From: Cryptosporidium bovis
Taxonomy: Eukaryota > Apicomplexa > Conoidasida > Eucoccidiorida > Cryptosporidiidae
Reading direction: 5' to 3'
DNA: 64,000 nucleotides
Assembly: GCA_009768925.2 (NCBI GenBank)
Contig: VHIT02000034.1
Coordinates: forward strand, 248,001 to 312,000
Shown here: positions 48,581 through 57,980 of the stretch, in pieces
Numbering within the stretch: the stretch's first letter is position 1
Layout: each line of letters opens with the position of its first letter
Notes under the pieces: model-generated
What the model was told of the DNA's origin: nothing
What the model saw: the letters and a program-made list of their open reading frames with translations, nothing else
Databases searched by the model: none
Program-made: the position numbers and the translations under genes

Positions 48581-49126
48581 CTAAAAATCTACATTTACGC
48601 CACTGCAAAGAAGGATATCTTCTTTAAGGGTTTCAGAGAGCGTCTTTTTTGTTCTTTCTGACCTCCAATCGTTGTTGAATTCAAAATAATCCGGTTTTCT
48701 AAAGGGTGAGGAGTACCAAATTTGTTTTGTTGAACTCTGCTTCGAAATAACTATTGTTCCGGTATTTTTTTCACCATTATTATGATATTTACCACTTTTG
48801 TCTTCAAATATAATATTTATGAATTCGTCATTGAAATCAACGTCCTGTATAAGACCTTCTTCACAAATGTTCTCCAATTTTTCACCAATATCAGCAAACA
48901 ATTTTTCAGATTTTAACGAAAACATAGAAGAGTCGGAGCAAGTAGGCAAATTTCTTAATTTTGTCACTGAAGAACTGTTTATTGCATAGTACTTTCTTAA
49001 TCCAAAATTTAAAATTAATCCATATTTTGTAATCCCAAAACTCCTTCTCGCAAAATGTTTTTGAAACACTCCATGCCATAAAAAACCATGTATAATCTTT
49101 GTGTTTAAAAGTTTTATTACATTCAT
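48581..49126 (-). CDS. FXN: Frataxin (mitosomal iron-sulfur cluster assembly)
   Basis: The first 60 residues of the 181-residue protein are basic, low in acidic residues and rich in aromatics (FARRSFGITKYGLILNFGLRKYY), as in an organelle-targeting presequence. Residues 70-170 form the frataxin fold. An acidic first helix (EKLFADIGEKLENICEEG) is followed by beta strands. The signature is GTIVISKQSSTKQIWYSSPF (123-142), matching the family pattern G-V/I-N-K-Q-xxx-KQIW-SSP. Frataxin binds the NFS1-ISD11-ISCU complex and stimulates cluster assembly. Cryptosporidium has a relict mitosome that keeps part of this pathway, so a frataxin gene is expected. A textbook E2F-type site, TTTGGCGGGAAA, lies 57 bp upstream of the ATG. 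Confidence 0.92.
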   Translation of the reverse strand: MNVIKLLNTKIIHGFLWHGVFQKHFARRSFGITKYGLILNFGLRKYYAINSSSVTKLRNLPTCSDSSMFSLKSEKLFADIGEKLENICEEGLIQDVDFNDEFINIIFEDKSGKYHNNGEKNTGTIVISKQSSTKQIWYSSPFRKPDYFEFNNDWRSERTKKTLSETLKEDILLCSGVNVDF

Positions 49127-49182
49127 ATCATTATTCCTTATTTTAGTTTCTCGGTACCTTCCTATAAATTAATGTGGTTTTG

Positions 49183-49194
49183 TTTGGCGGGAAA
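49183..49194 (+). promoter_or_regulatory. Canonical E2F-type site TTTGGCGGGAAA upstream of frataxin
   Basis: All 12 bases match the TTTSGCGSGAAA consensus of eukaryotic E2F/DP. It lies 57 bp upstream of the frataxin ATG. E2F/DP-like binding boxes are reported as a major promoter motif class in Cryptosporidium. Confidence 0.6.
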
Positions 49195-49601
49195 GTCTGT
49201 AATATCAAATTTTTATACTTTGTAAATGCATAAAAAGTGGAAAAAGAGATAAAACTATTAATTCGAATATTTTGGTAGATAAATAATAAATGAAAGGGTG
49301 CATAATACACTTTTAAATTGCATATAAAGATGATTTTTTGGAATAATTGAAGCTATGATCTTGAAGAATATAAAATAATAATTAGGCTTGAAAAGTGAAA
49401 GTGTGAGCAACATATATACTGGTTAAAGTATAATTTTGAGGCTTTTAAACCAAGTTTTTAACCTTTTTAATTGTTATTTTTATATATGCAATTTGAAATA
49501 CTGATAAGAAGACTAAAAGAAGAAGCATTAAGCTGCAAGTAAACAATCAAAATTTCTTGCTTCCACGTTAATTAGTATTCAATTCCTTTTTTCTATGAAA
49601 G
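49195..49601. other. Divergent spacer between frataxin and the multi-pass membrane protein
   Basis: This A+T-rich spacer runs between the E2F-type site and the first exon of the next gene. I see no open frame or RNA gene in it. Confidence 0.4.
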
Positions 49602-51620
49602 ATGAATTACACAAAAATTTGCCATTCATCCGATGTATCTAAAAGAAGAAATTATTTAATTCTTTTTAAGTAAGTTTAGTTATTGATTTAGACAAATTTT
49701 TAACAAGGTGGTTATTTATTTTGCTAGAGAAGAATAGCATATTTAAAGACCGAATGTTGTTTAAATCATCATTATTTTCAAATTATTTCATAATATAAAA
49801 ACATATAACAACCATTAAATCTACGATTTACTTTTTTTATTGCAGAGATACGACAAGTTTGATATTTACATTAGTTTTTATGATTTTTGAAATATCATTC
49901 TCGGTTATATGCTATAAATTGTAAGTTTAAAAGAGAAAAATCCCGGGATTTATTTGTTAATATTTTAATTTAATTAATCAATCATGAAAACAGAAATTAT
50001 TACACCCTTTTGATATGTTTTATTGGTATATGTTATTCACAAATAATATATAATTTTTTAGTGAATTTATATGAAAAGAGATATAGAACTTGCATGTATT
50101 TCCTTTTAGATTACAATTTTGGTGCTACTGGAGTTGGATTGTTGAAACAAATTAAAAGATGCAATTTTGTGTTGAAAAGATACTTGGACAATGTTGATAT
50201 AAGGGAATATAAAAGTGAGTATGATGAAGAAAAAATAATATCTTGTATTTTAAAACAAATTCCTATGGTTTTTTTATATTTAGATATTGTAACAATGCAA
50301 TTTGAAAGTTTTTTGTTTTCAGGTTCACTTGGAGAAAACATAGAAACAATATTAAAGGGACCTAGTGATATTGAAAAACAAAACTTCAGTGTTATTTACA
50401 AATGTTCACTATTTGGTATAATTATTACTCTGAGTTATCTCACCTATTTGTCGTTAATAGACGTTTTTATTGATATATTTTACTGTCATGAAATGAAAAG
50501 AAAACCTTTGTTTGATGATACGAACTTTAATGTGAATAAACATGAGAAAAACACTCAAAATAGTTTTAGTTCAAGTATATCAGATCAAACAGCGATATAT
50601 AATGAAATAAATTGTATGGAAAACAATAGAAATATGATAGATATGGAAATTGTTACACTTAATGGAACTGTTAGCCCTCTAAGAATAAGATGGCTCAGAT
50701 ATATGATTTCCGATTCATCTGGACTAAAGTGCATTAAATTTATGAGATTACCCGGAGAAGATGAGGAATATGGGGATGAGGATTGGGCAAATGAATATGG
50801 TGAAGCAGGAAATATGAATGAAATGATATTGGGAGGTCTTGAAGGTGACCTTGAGTTAGCTGTGAGAAATAGAAGAGGATTTCAGGGACAAAGAGTCGTT
50901 GTTGTTCCAAGAGTACTACCGAAAAGAAAGGAAAATGAAAAAATAAAGTTTAAATATATGAATAGCTTTTTTATACTGAGTTTGTATATATTTACATTGA
51001 TAATATATCAATTTTTGGATACGGCTTTAAAATTGTCCTTGATGTACGTTATTATGCAAATACCATATTGGCCATGGAATCTATTAATTACCATTACTAT
51101 TCAGACTATCATCTTGGGAATGTGTTTTACATTTCAAAACTCACCAATGACAAACTATATAATTGGATTTTTAGTAAATATATTTGGAATAATTCCGCTT
51201 CTGTTGGCTTCTCAATACAGAATTAAACACAATATAAGAATATCACTTTCTCTTTTATCACTGAGATCAATGGAATTTTTATTTTTTATACTACTCATAA
51301 TAGTATTACCCTATAATACAAATTTACAAGAACTATACCTCTTAAGCACAGATGTAAGCGAGATGAATGATAGCAGAGTTGTAAGTATTTATGACACACT
51401 ACTAAAAAAATTGTTTATAGTTGTTGTTGTTCTTTACTTTATTCACCAAATTATGTTATTTATTGTTCTTAGAATAATAATAATCTTGCCACCTCAAAAT
51501 GAAGAGTCTGTGAATATAAGTCAAAGGAACAATTTAAACAACAATAATAATAACAATAACTCTATTTCAGAACCAATATCTTCATCTACATATTTATCCA
51601 ATTATTATAGACAAAACTAA
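49602..51620 (+). CDS. Multi-pass membrane protein in three exons (589 aa), possibly XK-related
   Basis: Exons lie at 49602-49669, 49846-49920 and 49994-51620. Exon 1 begins MNYTKICHSSDVSKRRNYL and ends in phase 2. Exon 2 restores the frame and encodes a hydrophobic span (SLIFTLVFMIFEISFSVICY). Exon 3 continues with LNYYTLLICFIGICYSQIIY and holds six or more further spans, mostly after residue 370. Both donors are GTAAGT. The large exon alone has no ATG near its beginning, which supports the two upstream exons. The span-loop pattern, with an internal ETVPQ-like place (QIPMVFLYLDIVTM) and a long cytoplasmic loop between spans, is reminiscent of XK-related lipid scramblases. I would not assert this; a transporter is equally possible. 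The protein ends with a poly-Asn and Ser-rich tail. Confidence 0.75.
49670..49845 (+). other. Intron 1 of the multi-pass membrane protein gene (176 nt)
   Basis: The donor is GTAAGT at 49670. The acceptor CTTTTTTTATTGCAG ends at 49845. Phase 2 on the left and one completing base on the right join AA with A to give Lys. Confidence 0.7.
49921..49993 (+). other. Intron 2 of the multi-pass membrane protein gene (73 nt)
   Basis: The donor is GTAAGT at 49921 and the acceptor ...GAAAACAG ends at 49993. The junction joins TT with A to give Leu and enters the long frame exactly. Confidence 0.7.
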
Positions 51621-53770
51621 GGTTTAGTGTAGTCATTTTTGTTGTTTGAATTACTATTTTGTTTTTTAAGTCTCTTGTACCTTTTGTATGATCTGATCAA
51701 TCTAAATAGGCCTTTTATTGGTGGTAAAAAGTAACTGGATGAAAATAATAGTAAAAATAAAAAAATATAGCGAATTAATTTGCAAAATGATTTTGTGTAC
51801 ATTAAGGAAACAACTAGTAAAGCAACTGATACTGAAGTCAGAATTAGACTTTGAAAAAAGTCATACCAGTAAAACATTTTCATTATTCTTACAGTGTACC
51901 TTGTGAACCCTTCCGTTATAACTGACATCTTTTTAATATAATAAAGAGAGTTTGGGGAAAATATAGAAGAACTCAAAAGTGTTTCCAAGATTTCAAAGTC
52001 ACCCCCTCCATCTGCAGTGGATTCTTCACTTTCCAATGTACAATTCTCCCTATTTATATGTTGAGATGAATTACAGTTATTTTTTTTACTAGAGTCAAAG
52101 TCCAAATCTAAATTTAGATTAATACCAGAGCCAATTAATTGAGAAGGTCTTAGTTTTGCCAATATTGAACTCTCTAGTTTAGTAAATTTGTTTTTTTTAT
52201 TGAAATTTCTCACCAAAATATAAAACGAAAGTGAAAAAATCAAAGAATAGATATACTCTGGATGAAATAATGTGTACCATATTACACTAAATGCAAATAA
52301 AGATAGTGTATATGACTCCCAGTTGTGTAATTTCCATACTTTATCTTTTATAGGTAAGAAACAATCGGATGAAAATAATTCCCTCAAAACAATTACTGTA
52401 TTAACCAATGTTCTAATGTTGTTTTCAAATCTCAAGTCCCTTGTTGAAGATGATCTTGGAGTTGTGTTTTTTGGTTCTGGGAGATATAAAGCAAAAATCT
52501 CTCTTGGAATAAGCGAAAACCTTGTCCACTTTATCTCAGAGTAAATTTGAGCTACTAACGTACAGTAAGGATTTTGAAGTCTCCCTGTTGCTTTGTACTT
52601 ATTTTCAGCACTTTTACTAAGTTCTACGGCATTTTTAACCATTTTACTAGATATTTCATGATAAATTCCATTTGGAAGACTGCTTATAAGTCTTTGTTCA
52701 TTTCTTTCATTACTATCGAAACTAGCATCAAGTATTTGAAATTCGTCATCAATTTCTATCTCTCCATATTCAATAATGTTGTTACTTTCACTGTATTTAT
52801 TAACAACGCCTTTTGTATTTTTGTCAGATCCAATAGCATCATAGTCGTATAAATTTGCAATGGGAAATCTCAACAATTTTTGAGCTAGTAAATTGTCTTT
52901 TTGGACTTTATTTTGATGTGATTTTCTTATAAACAATAAGCGTGTTTCTTCATCAAATCCCACTAAAAGTTGAGTTTCTAAGGGTTTTCTGTTGGAATGC
53001 GCCCCTATAGGTATTATTATTTGTGTTATACAATCCTCCAAGTTGCCAATTAGAGAGGGATCTGAATCATCAAAATCATATATTTCCAGTGTAATATTGC
53101 TCAAGGGGTGATGTACATCGATATCTAATATAATACACATATTTTTATTTATAACACAAGATTGAAACAAAAGTTCATCATTATAATAAATACGAATATA
53201 TGGAAGAAGTTCAAAATCGTTCACTCCTATAATATCTTTATCTACGGATTCCGTTTTATCTAAAAATAACGCTGGTATTATTTTGTTTAAACATAGTGAT
53301 AATCTCATTTTTCCATATCCAGACGAATAAATTGGGTTAACTGCAATCTCTGGCCAACATAAACATCTCCAAATGCTAAAATCTTTTTTATTGTTATTCT
53401 TGCTGCTAGATTTATTCTCATTTTTAATTATTTTGCCTAAATTGAAATAGTTATTTTTATTTTCTAAACTAACATCAGAATTTTTAGAATCAATTTCGTA
53501 ACTTGACTTATTTTGTTTGCTGTTTGAGGCAAAATTTGGAGAGTTCTTCGAAGATTCATACCCTGATCTAGCAAAACCACTAGTCATTAACGGTGTTGCA
53601 GGTAGAGGTGGGACTGATATATTCTTTAAAATCCTACTGCTTGTATAAACATTGTCGTAAACAGGTCTGTTATCTTTGATAATAACTGAACATCCGATAA
53701 CACGTGGGTTTTTTAATTCTGCTTCTAATGTCCTATCCAATGCATTATTTGACCCCACTTCTAGCATCAT
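51617..53770 (-). CDS. C2-domain membrane protein (717 aa)
   Basis: The first 130 residues are low-complexity. Residues about 150-275 form a C2-like beta-sandwich: GKMRLSLCLNKIIPALF, then LLPYIRIYYNDELLFQS, then HPLSNITLEIYDFDDSDPSLIGN. The last is the usual L.IEVYD.D...DD.IG strand, although the Asp set is incomplete, so calcium binding is uncertain. Two hydrophobic regions follow, at about 485-520 and 630-687. Each is long enough for a membrane hairpin, and a basic tail (RSYKRYKRLKKQ) ends the protein. C2 plus C-terminal membrane hairpins recalls ferlin, MCTP or extended-synaptotagmin proteins that act at membrane contacts or in exocytosis. I cannot assign it to one of these. Its stop codon overlaps that of the convergent neighbour. 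Confidence 0.75.
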   Translation of the reverse strand: MMLEVGSNNALDRTLEAELKNPRVIGCSVIIKDNRPVYDNVYTSSRILKNISVPPLPATPLMTSGFARSGYESSKNSPNFASNSKQNKSSYEIDSKNSDVSLENKNNYFNLGKIIKNENKSSSKNNNKKDFSIWRCLCWPEIAVNPIYSSGYGKMRLSLCLNKIIPALFLDKTESVDKDIIGVNDFELLPYIRIYYNDELLFQSCVINKNMCIILDIDVHHPLSNITLEIYDFDDSDPSLIGNLEDCITQIIIPIGAHSNRKPLETQLLVGFDEETRLLFIRKSHQNKVQKDNLLAQKLLRFPIANLYDYDAIGSDKNTKGVVNKYSESNNIIEYGEIEIDDEFQILDASFDSNERNEQRLISSLPNGIYHEISSKMVKNAVELSKSAENKYKATGRLQNPYCTLVAQIYSEIKWTRFSLIPREIFALYLPEPKNTTPRSSSTRDLRFENNIRTLVNTVIVLRELFSSDCFLPIKDKVWKLHNWESYTLSLFAFSVIWYTLFHPEYIYSLIFSLSFYILVRNFNKKNKFTKLESSILAKLRPSQLIGSGINLNLDLDFDSSKKNNCNSSQHINRENCTLESEESTADGGGDFEILETLLSSSIFSPNSLYYIKKMSVITEGFTRYTVRIMKMFYWYDFFQSLILTSVSVALLVVSLMYTKSFCKLIRYIFLFLLLFSSSYFLPPIKGLFRLIRSYKRYKRLKKQNSNSNNKNDYTKP

Positions 53771-54564
53771 TATTTTTTATAGTTCTATTTTATTTACTAG
53801 TTAGTCTATTTGCGCTAAAAGTGTATATATTGCTCTATGCCTACTGATATCTTACATTTATGTTGTTCTCCAATTCCTTTTTTACTATGTTACTAATTTG
53901 CGGACAATTTCAAATGTTACTTGTAGCTTTATCATCACTTTATATTACATAATATTTAATGATCTAGTTTGGGATTGGCGCCAATGGTGCCAATTTTTTT
54001 CGTTAATATCTAGTCAGATAAGATTTGTAATTATTTAGTGGCTCAAAATATAATAGCTTGCTTTAATTTCTACAAAACATATTTTGAACATTATAGAAAT
54101 GATTTATATTTAACTTCGGAATATAATTTTACAATAATAGAAGTCTCAAATGTGTAAATGCATATATTTCAAGAGTTTTTCTAATTTTTTTGGGATTTTG
54201 ACTATTTTTTACTGTAGTTTTCTTCAATTTGAACGGGTATAGCTTTGGGACGCTCATCTTATCTGTCTGTTCTACTTTAAGTGGTGACATAGATAGTAGA
54301 ACATTTCCATAATATCTTTTGCATTCTTATATTTATTCCTCAAGGTGTTTTTTTAAAAGCAGATGCGAACTTCAACTCAACAAATTTAATGCTTACACTC
54401 ACTCTCATAGATATTCGAGGTAACTTATTATGAAGTTTAAATACTATAATAGTTTATCTGGTATTATTTAAGACAAACAATATTAAATATACATTACTTT
54501 TGTATTAATAAATAAAGTAGTTTATTTATTTGATATATAATATATATTTCAAATTATTCCTAAG
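53771..54564. other. Divergent promoter region of the C2 protein gene and CSB/ERCC6
   Basis: This 794-bp head-to-head spacer is A+T-rich with one striking G+C-containing element at 53975-53993. No open frame or RNA gene was recognised. Confidence 0.5.
53975..53993. promoter_or_regulatory. Palindromic E2F-like TTGGCGCCAA followed by TGGTGCCAA
   Basis: TTGGCGCCAA (53975-53984) contains the exact TGGCGCCA promoter box reported for Cryptosporidium. A near-copy, TGGTGCCAA, follows without a gap (53985-53993). It lies 205 bp upstream of the C2-protein ATG and about 580 bp upstream of the CSB ATG. Confidence 0.6.
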
Positions 54565-57500
54565 ATGATAAAAGAAGAAGAGGGCAATTTAAAAATCAGT
54601 AACCACTTAAACACTAATAATGACGCTAGTACTCATGATGAAAATGATTCTGGCGATCACATTGTCTCATATTACGAAGAACAGAATATATTAGACAGTT
54701 ATTTTGATAAAAAAGAGGCAGATAATCTCAGAAATTTGGGTGTTTCTCTCGTAGACGCTAAAGATGTTAGCAACACTATTTTAGAGCAAATAAATACTCA
54801 ATATAGCACAAAAATATCAGATAAAGTGGGGAAAAAAACGAATAATCAGAGTAAAAATTTAAAAATATCGTTGGTTGATCCATCTTCATCATACTTGAAT
54901 AACTCCTATTTATCACAAAACAGCGTTTCAAATGAAACAGTTAGTGTTAAACAAGATGTTCAAGAAACTTTTGAGACTGTCAGTTCTGATAGTAATAAAA
55001 GCACCAATTTTAACTCCAATGAAAGATTTGAGGTTAGAGATGATTCTGATGAAATTGTTTATTATAACAGAACAAAATCTGAAAACGAAAAAAATAAGGC
55101 GGATGAAAACAAAACAATATTAATAACTCATGAACTAAACAGGAATAAACTTTTTATTTGGGAGAAAATCTGGAAGTCTTTGTATTATCACCAAAGAGAA
55201 GGAGTACTTTGGATGTGGGATTTACATTGTAACAATCACGGTGGAATATTGGCTGACGAAATGGGTCTTGGAAAGTCTGTAACTGTTGCAGCATTTGTTG
55301 CCGCAATTTGCATTACATGCAAGAAAAATGCATGTAATGGTGACACCAATAAAAGTATTGCATGTGTTCTGAAACAAGAAAGGAACAGTAATCCTGTGAA
55401 TAAATTGGAAGAATCAGACTTAGGATATCCCAGTGTTAGTGCTAGAGTAAAAAACGAGAAAGACCGTATCGTAAATTTTGATTATAAAGATGAGTTTGAA
55501 TTGTCTGAAAACGGAAGTAGGAGGTTTTTATTAGTTCTTCCAGCAACATTGATTTCCCATTGGATTGAGGTGTTTAATAACTGGTACTATCCAATTAGGG
55601 TATTTTTACTTCATGGAAGAGGTGAAAACTCTATTAATGTACAACTTGAAAAAATATCAAACAAAGGGAACACAGAATATGATATACTAGTAATAACAAC
55701 ATATGAAACTTTAAGGAGAAATTTGTGTTTGTTTAAAAGAGTCAACTGGTTTTACGTTATTTTAGATGAGGGGCATAAAATTAGAAATCCAGATTCAGGT
55801 ATTACTTTAGCAGTAAAGTCAATTGGAACTTGTAACAGACTTTTGCTTTCGGGTTCACCAATACAAAATGACTTAAAAGAGCTTTGGAGTTTAATAGACT
55901 TTGTCTATCCAGGTCGTTTGGGTACACTCCCAATTTTTGAACAACAATTCGTTATTCCGATAAAGCAGGCTGAGTTTAGAAATGCAATGAAAGCACAAAA
56001 AATGAGAGCATTTAATTGTACTAAAATATTGCAAGAGCTAATTAAATCCTGCATATTGAGGAGGAGAAAGCATGAATTACAAAGCATCCTCAACTTACCT
56101 TCACAGGCTGAACATGTTTTATTTTGTACTTTAACTTCAGTTCAATATGATGTTTATTGCAATTGTTTAGACCTCCTACAGGCAAATCAACTCATTAAAA
56201 ACAAAATGTATGGTATTACAAAATATTTTGCATTGTTAAATATTTTAAGAGAAACTTGCAATCATCCTGAATTATTAAAGCTGATAAAAAAAAGTGATAA
56301 AATTGACAAGAAAAGGAGCAAGAAACGCGAAAATAGCGATAGGGATGAATACGTAGATGATGAATCTGATTTCGAAAGCGATGAATTTGAATTTGTTGCA
56401 GAGGAAGGTGTATTTGAAGCAAATAATCATAATGAACATGATTCAAATTCAGTTGATAAAAGTTACGATTTATTTTCAAAAGTGAATGGTGATGACAGTG
56501 GGAAATATCAGGCATTATTATCGATATTGAAATTGTGGAGAAACAATGGACAACATAGAGTCCTTATATTTACACAAGGTGTAAGAACTTTGAAGTTGCT
56601 ATCTAGAATGCTAGAAAGAGATATGAATTTAAAATTAGGCAAGGATTTGCTAAATTTAGATGGTTCCACGCCACTTAATGTTCGTTTTTCCCTTGTTAAA
56701 AAATTTAACCAAGATACATCAATTTTTTTATTTATTTTAACTTCTAGAGTTGGTGGTGTTGGACTTAACATTACAGGAGCAAATAGAGTAATATTGTATG
56801 ATCCTTGGTGGAATCCAATGACAGATGTACAGGCGAAGGAGAGGTGTTGGAGAATAGGTCAAAAAAGGGAAGTTATTGTTTACAGATTAATAACAAAAGA
56901 CACTATTGAGGAAAGAATTTTTCAGAGACAGCTATTTAAAGAATTTATTGCAAAACAAATTTTAATGGACCCAAAATCAAGTGCTAAATTAAATTTAAAT
57001 AATTTGAGTGATCTTGTCAGCAAACCAAAAAAACCAAATAATTACAACTCAAATTCCAAGTTGGTTTCTTATTATTTGAAGAACATAAAGCGTATTTGGG
57101 GTAATAAAGCACATTTCAGAAAAGATGGCAATACATATTTTAGTTATTTTGACAAACCTATTACTGAAAGCCATACTTATTTCCAATATGAATCTCATAA
57201 AAAAAAGTACATAAACGATGAGTTAAATTTATTTGGTGAGATCACATGTGACGCTAAAAGTGAACATAATGCTATTATGAATATTCTTGGTGGTAATGGA
57301 ACAGATAATTATCTTACAAATGATATTGGTAGTTCGTCTTTTGTTGAGGAATATGGTGAGGAGGGAATTTCTTTAATGAATAACATTTTTGAAGTTACTG
57401 AAGATCTTGCAAAACAATCATTAGAAGCAATTAATCAATCCAAAATTGAAATAAGTAATTATAACTGCGGGATTCCAACTTGGACTGGAAAATCAGGCCA

Positions 57501-57891
57501 AGCAGGGGCTCCAAGTTCATTTATATTGAAAAACTTAAAACGCCAAAGGACGGCTTTGTCTTGTATGTATAATAAAGGAATTCAAGAACAACTTGATTGT
57601 TATTCCCCTTCCAATAAACAGAATGAACATATAAACAACAACTCATTAGAAACAAAGTGGGATGAGGAATTCATAAGAAAAAGATTAATTGATTATTTTA
57701 TTAAAAGGGAAAAACTAGGTATTAGAACAACCACAGAAAATATACTCAAAAGTTTTGGTGAGGTAATTCCAGATTCAAATCATTTACTGTTTAAAAAGAT
57801 ATTAAAACAAATATGTGTTTTAATAAGGTCAGATATAAACTCTGTAAATGAAAATATATGGGTTTTGAAAAAAAATATTTCATTATTATAA
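54565..57891 (+). CDS. ERCC6: SNF2-family ATPase, CSB/ERCC6 (Rad26) type
   Basis: This is a DNA-dependent ATPase that remodels RNA polymerase II stalled at lesions and starts transcription-coupled repair. The 1108 residues show an acidic, disordered N-terminus up to about 205, then the two RecA-like lobes. LYYHQREGVLWMWDLH begins lobe 1. The Walker A segment is GGILADEMGLGKS (226-238), motif II is LDEGHKIRNP (about 400-409), and LLLSGSPIQNDLKELWSLIDF is motif III. Lobe 2 holds RVLIFTQGVRTLKLL, SRVGGVGLNITGAN and RCWRIGQKREVIVYRL (about 758-773). DEGHKIRNP and RIGQ.REV are characteristic of the CSB branch. The last 60 residues (TTENILKSFGEVIPD, then KILKQICVLIRS and ENIWVLKK) correspond to the CSB C-terminal winged-helix/ubiquitin-binding region. 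Length is shorter than human CSB (1493 aa). The assignment is strong. Confidence 0.9.
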   Translation: MIKEEEGNLKISNHLNTNNDASTHDENDSGDHIVSYYEEQNILDSYFDKKEADNLRNLGVSLVDAKDVSNTILEQINTQYSTKISDKVGKKTNNQSKNLKISLVDPSSSYLNNSYLSQNSVSNETVSVKQDVQETFETVSSDSNKSTNFNSNERFEVRDDSDEIVYYNRTKSENEKNKADENKTILITHELNRNKLFIWEKIWKSLYYHQREGVLWMWDLHCNNHGGILADEMGLGKSVTVAAFVAAICITCKKNACNGDTNKSIACVLKQERNSNPVNKLEESDLGYPSVSARVKNEKDRIVNFDYKDEFELSENGSRRFLLVLPATLISHWIEVFNNWYYPIRVFLLHGRGENSINVQLEKISNKGNTEYDILVITTYETLRRNLCLFKRVNWFYVILDEGHKIRNPDSGITLAVKSIGTCNRLLLSGSPIQNDLKELWSLIDFVYPGRLGTLPIFEQQFVIPIKQAEFRNAMKAQKMRAFNCTKILQELIKSCILRRRKHELQSILNLPSQAEHVLFCTLTSVQYDVYCNCLDLLQANQLIKNKMYGITKYFALLNILRETCNHPELLKLIKKSDKIDKKRSKKRENSDRDEYVDDESDFESDEFEFVAEEGVFEANNHNEHDSNSVDKSYDLFSKVNGDDSGKYQALLSILKLWRNNGQHRVLIFTQGVRTLKLLSRMLERDMNLKLGKDLLNLDGSTPLNVRFSLVKKFNQDTSIFLFILTSRVGGVGLNITGANRVILYDPWWNPMTDVQAKERCWRIGQKREVIVYRLITKDTIEERIFQRQLFKEFIAKQILMDPKSSAKLNLNNLSDLVSKPKKPNNYNSNSKLVSYYLKNIKRIWGNKAHFRKDGNTYFSYFDKPITESHTYFQYESHKKKYINDELNLFGEITCDAKSEHNAIMNILGGNGTDNYLTNDIGSSSFVEEYGEEGISLMNNIFEVTEDLAKQSLEAINQSKIEISNYNCGIPTWTGKSGQAGAPSSFILKNLKRQRTALSCMYNKGIQEQLDCYSPSNKQNEHINNNSLETKWDEEFIRKRLIDYFIKREKLGIRTTTENILKSFGEVIPDSNHLLFKKILKQICVLIRSDINSVNENIWVLKKNISLL

Positions 57892-57980
57892 TGAATGCAT
57901 TTGTTTTATAAAAAGTAGACTATGTTCAAACAAAACTAATATAATTATCGTTACGATTTACTTTTTTTTCCATATTTTAC

